Origin: CAZFAT01 sp964517075
GTDB lineage: Bacteria > Acidobacteriota > Vicinamibacteria > Vicinamibacterales > SCN-69-37
Assembly (NCBI GenBank): GCA_964517075.1
Contig: CAZFAT010000267.1
Coordinates: 1-6,800 of the forward strand
Length of the DNA stretch: 6,800 nucleotides
Reading direction: 5' to 3'
Shown in pieces: positions 6,763-6,800 of this stretch. Numbering within the stretch: position 1 is the stretch's first letter; every line of letters starts with the position of its first letter. Both the position numbers and the translations under genes were made by a program. The notes below the pieces were generated by a model, which made no database searches, was not told the origin of the DNA, and saw only the letters and a list, made by a program, of their open reading frames with translations.

Positions 6763-6800
6763 GCACCGCGGCATTTGCTATTCTCGGAGCGCAGGCCGCC

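Noticed and set aside
1..6800. A new defence, mobile-element or biosynthetic system
   Set aside because: The genes are two housekeeping enzymes and two envelope-type proteins. I see no direct-repeat arrays, terminal inverted repeats, integrase or toxin-antitoxin pairs.

Overview
This 6.8 kb window of GC-rich bacterial chromosome looks like ordinary housekeeping territory with one striking defect. Gene density is high and the genes are tightly packed. A GMP synthase gene sits directly upstream of the replicative DNA polymerase gene, next to a secreted PQQ-type beta-propeller protein. I would guess an Acidobacteriota-like (possibly Vicinamibacteria) or other GC-rich Gram-negative lineage. That is inference from protein style only; there is no rRNA or marker here to fix the taxon.

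Layout, left to right. Positions 1-2878 (minus strand) carry dnaE, the DNA polymerase III alpha subunit, whose 3' end runs off the left edge. The reading frame holds all the expected PHP and polymerase motifs, but codon 345 is an in-frame TAG (1844-1846) just before the catalytic core. Two bases upstream of dnaE on the same strand is guaA (2881-4416), a complete and canonical GMP synthase, so guaA and dnaE look like one transcription unit. A short divergent intergenic region (4417-4480) holds a perfect TATAAT for guaA. An overlapping TATTAT on the other strand could drive the plus-strand gene. A small hairpin lies in the guaA leader.

Positions 4481-5731 (plus) encode an exported protein with a signal peptide, a proline/alanine-rich tether and a PQQ-like beta-propeller. 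It meets, tail to tail with a 43-bp overlap, a minus-strand gene for a multi-pass membrane protein of unknown family (5689-6732). Its upstream region (6733-6800) holds a candidate -10 box and nothing else I can identify.

The best candidate for follow-up is the amber codon in dnaE: a sequencing or assembly error, a very recent lesion, or a suppressed stop. I see no CRISPR array, mobile element, tRNA or rRNA, and no convincing new defence or biosynthetic system. There is no gene-free stretch longer than 300 bases.
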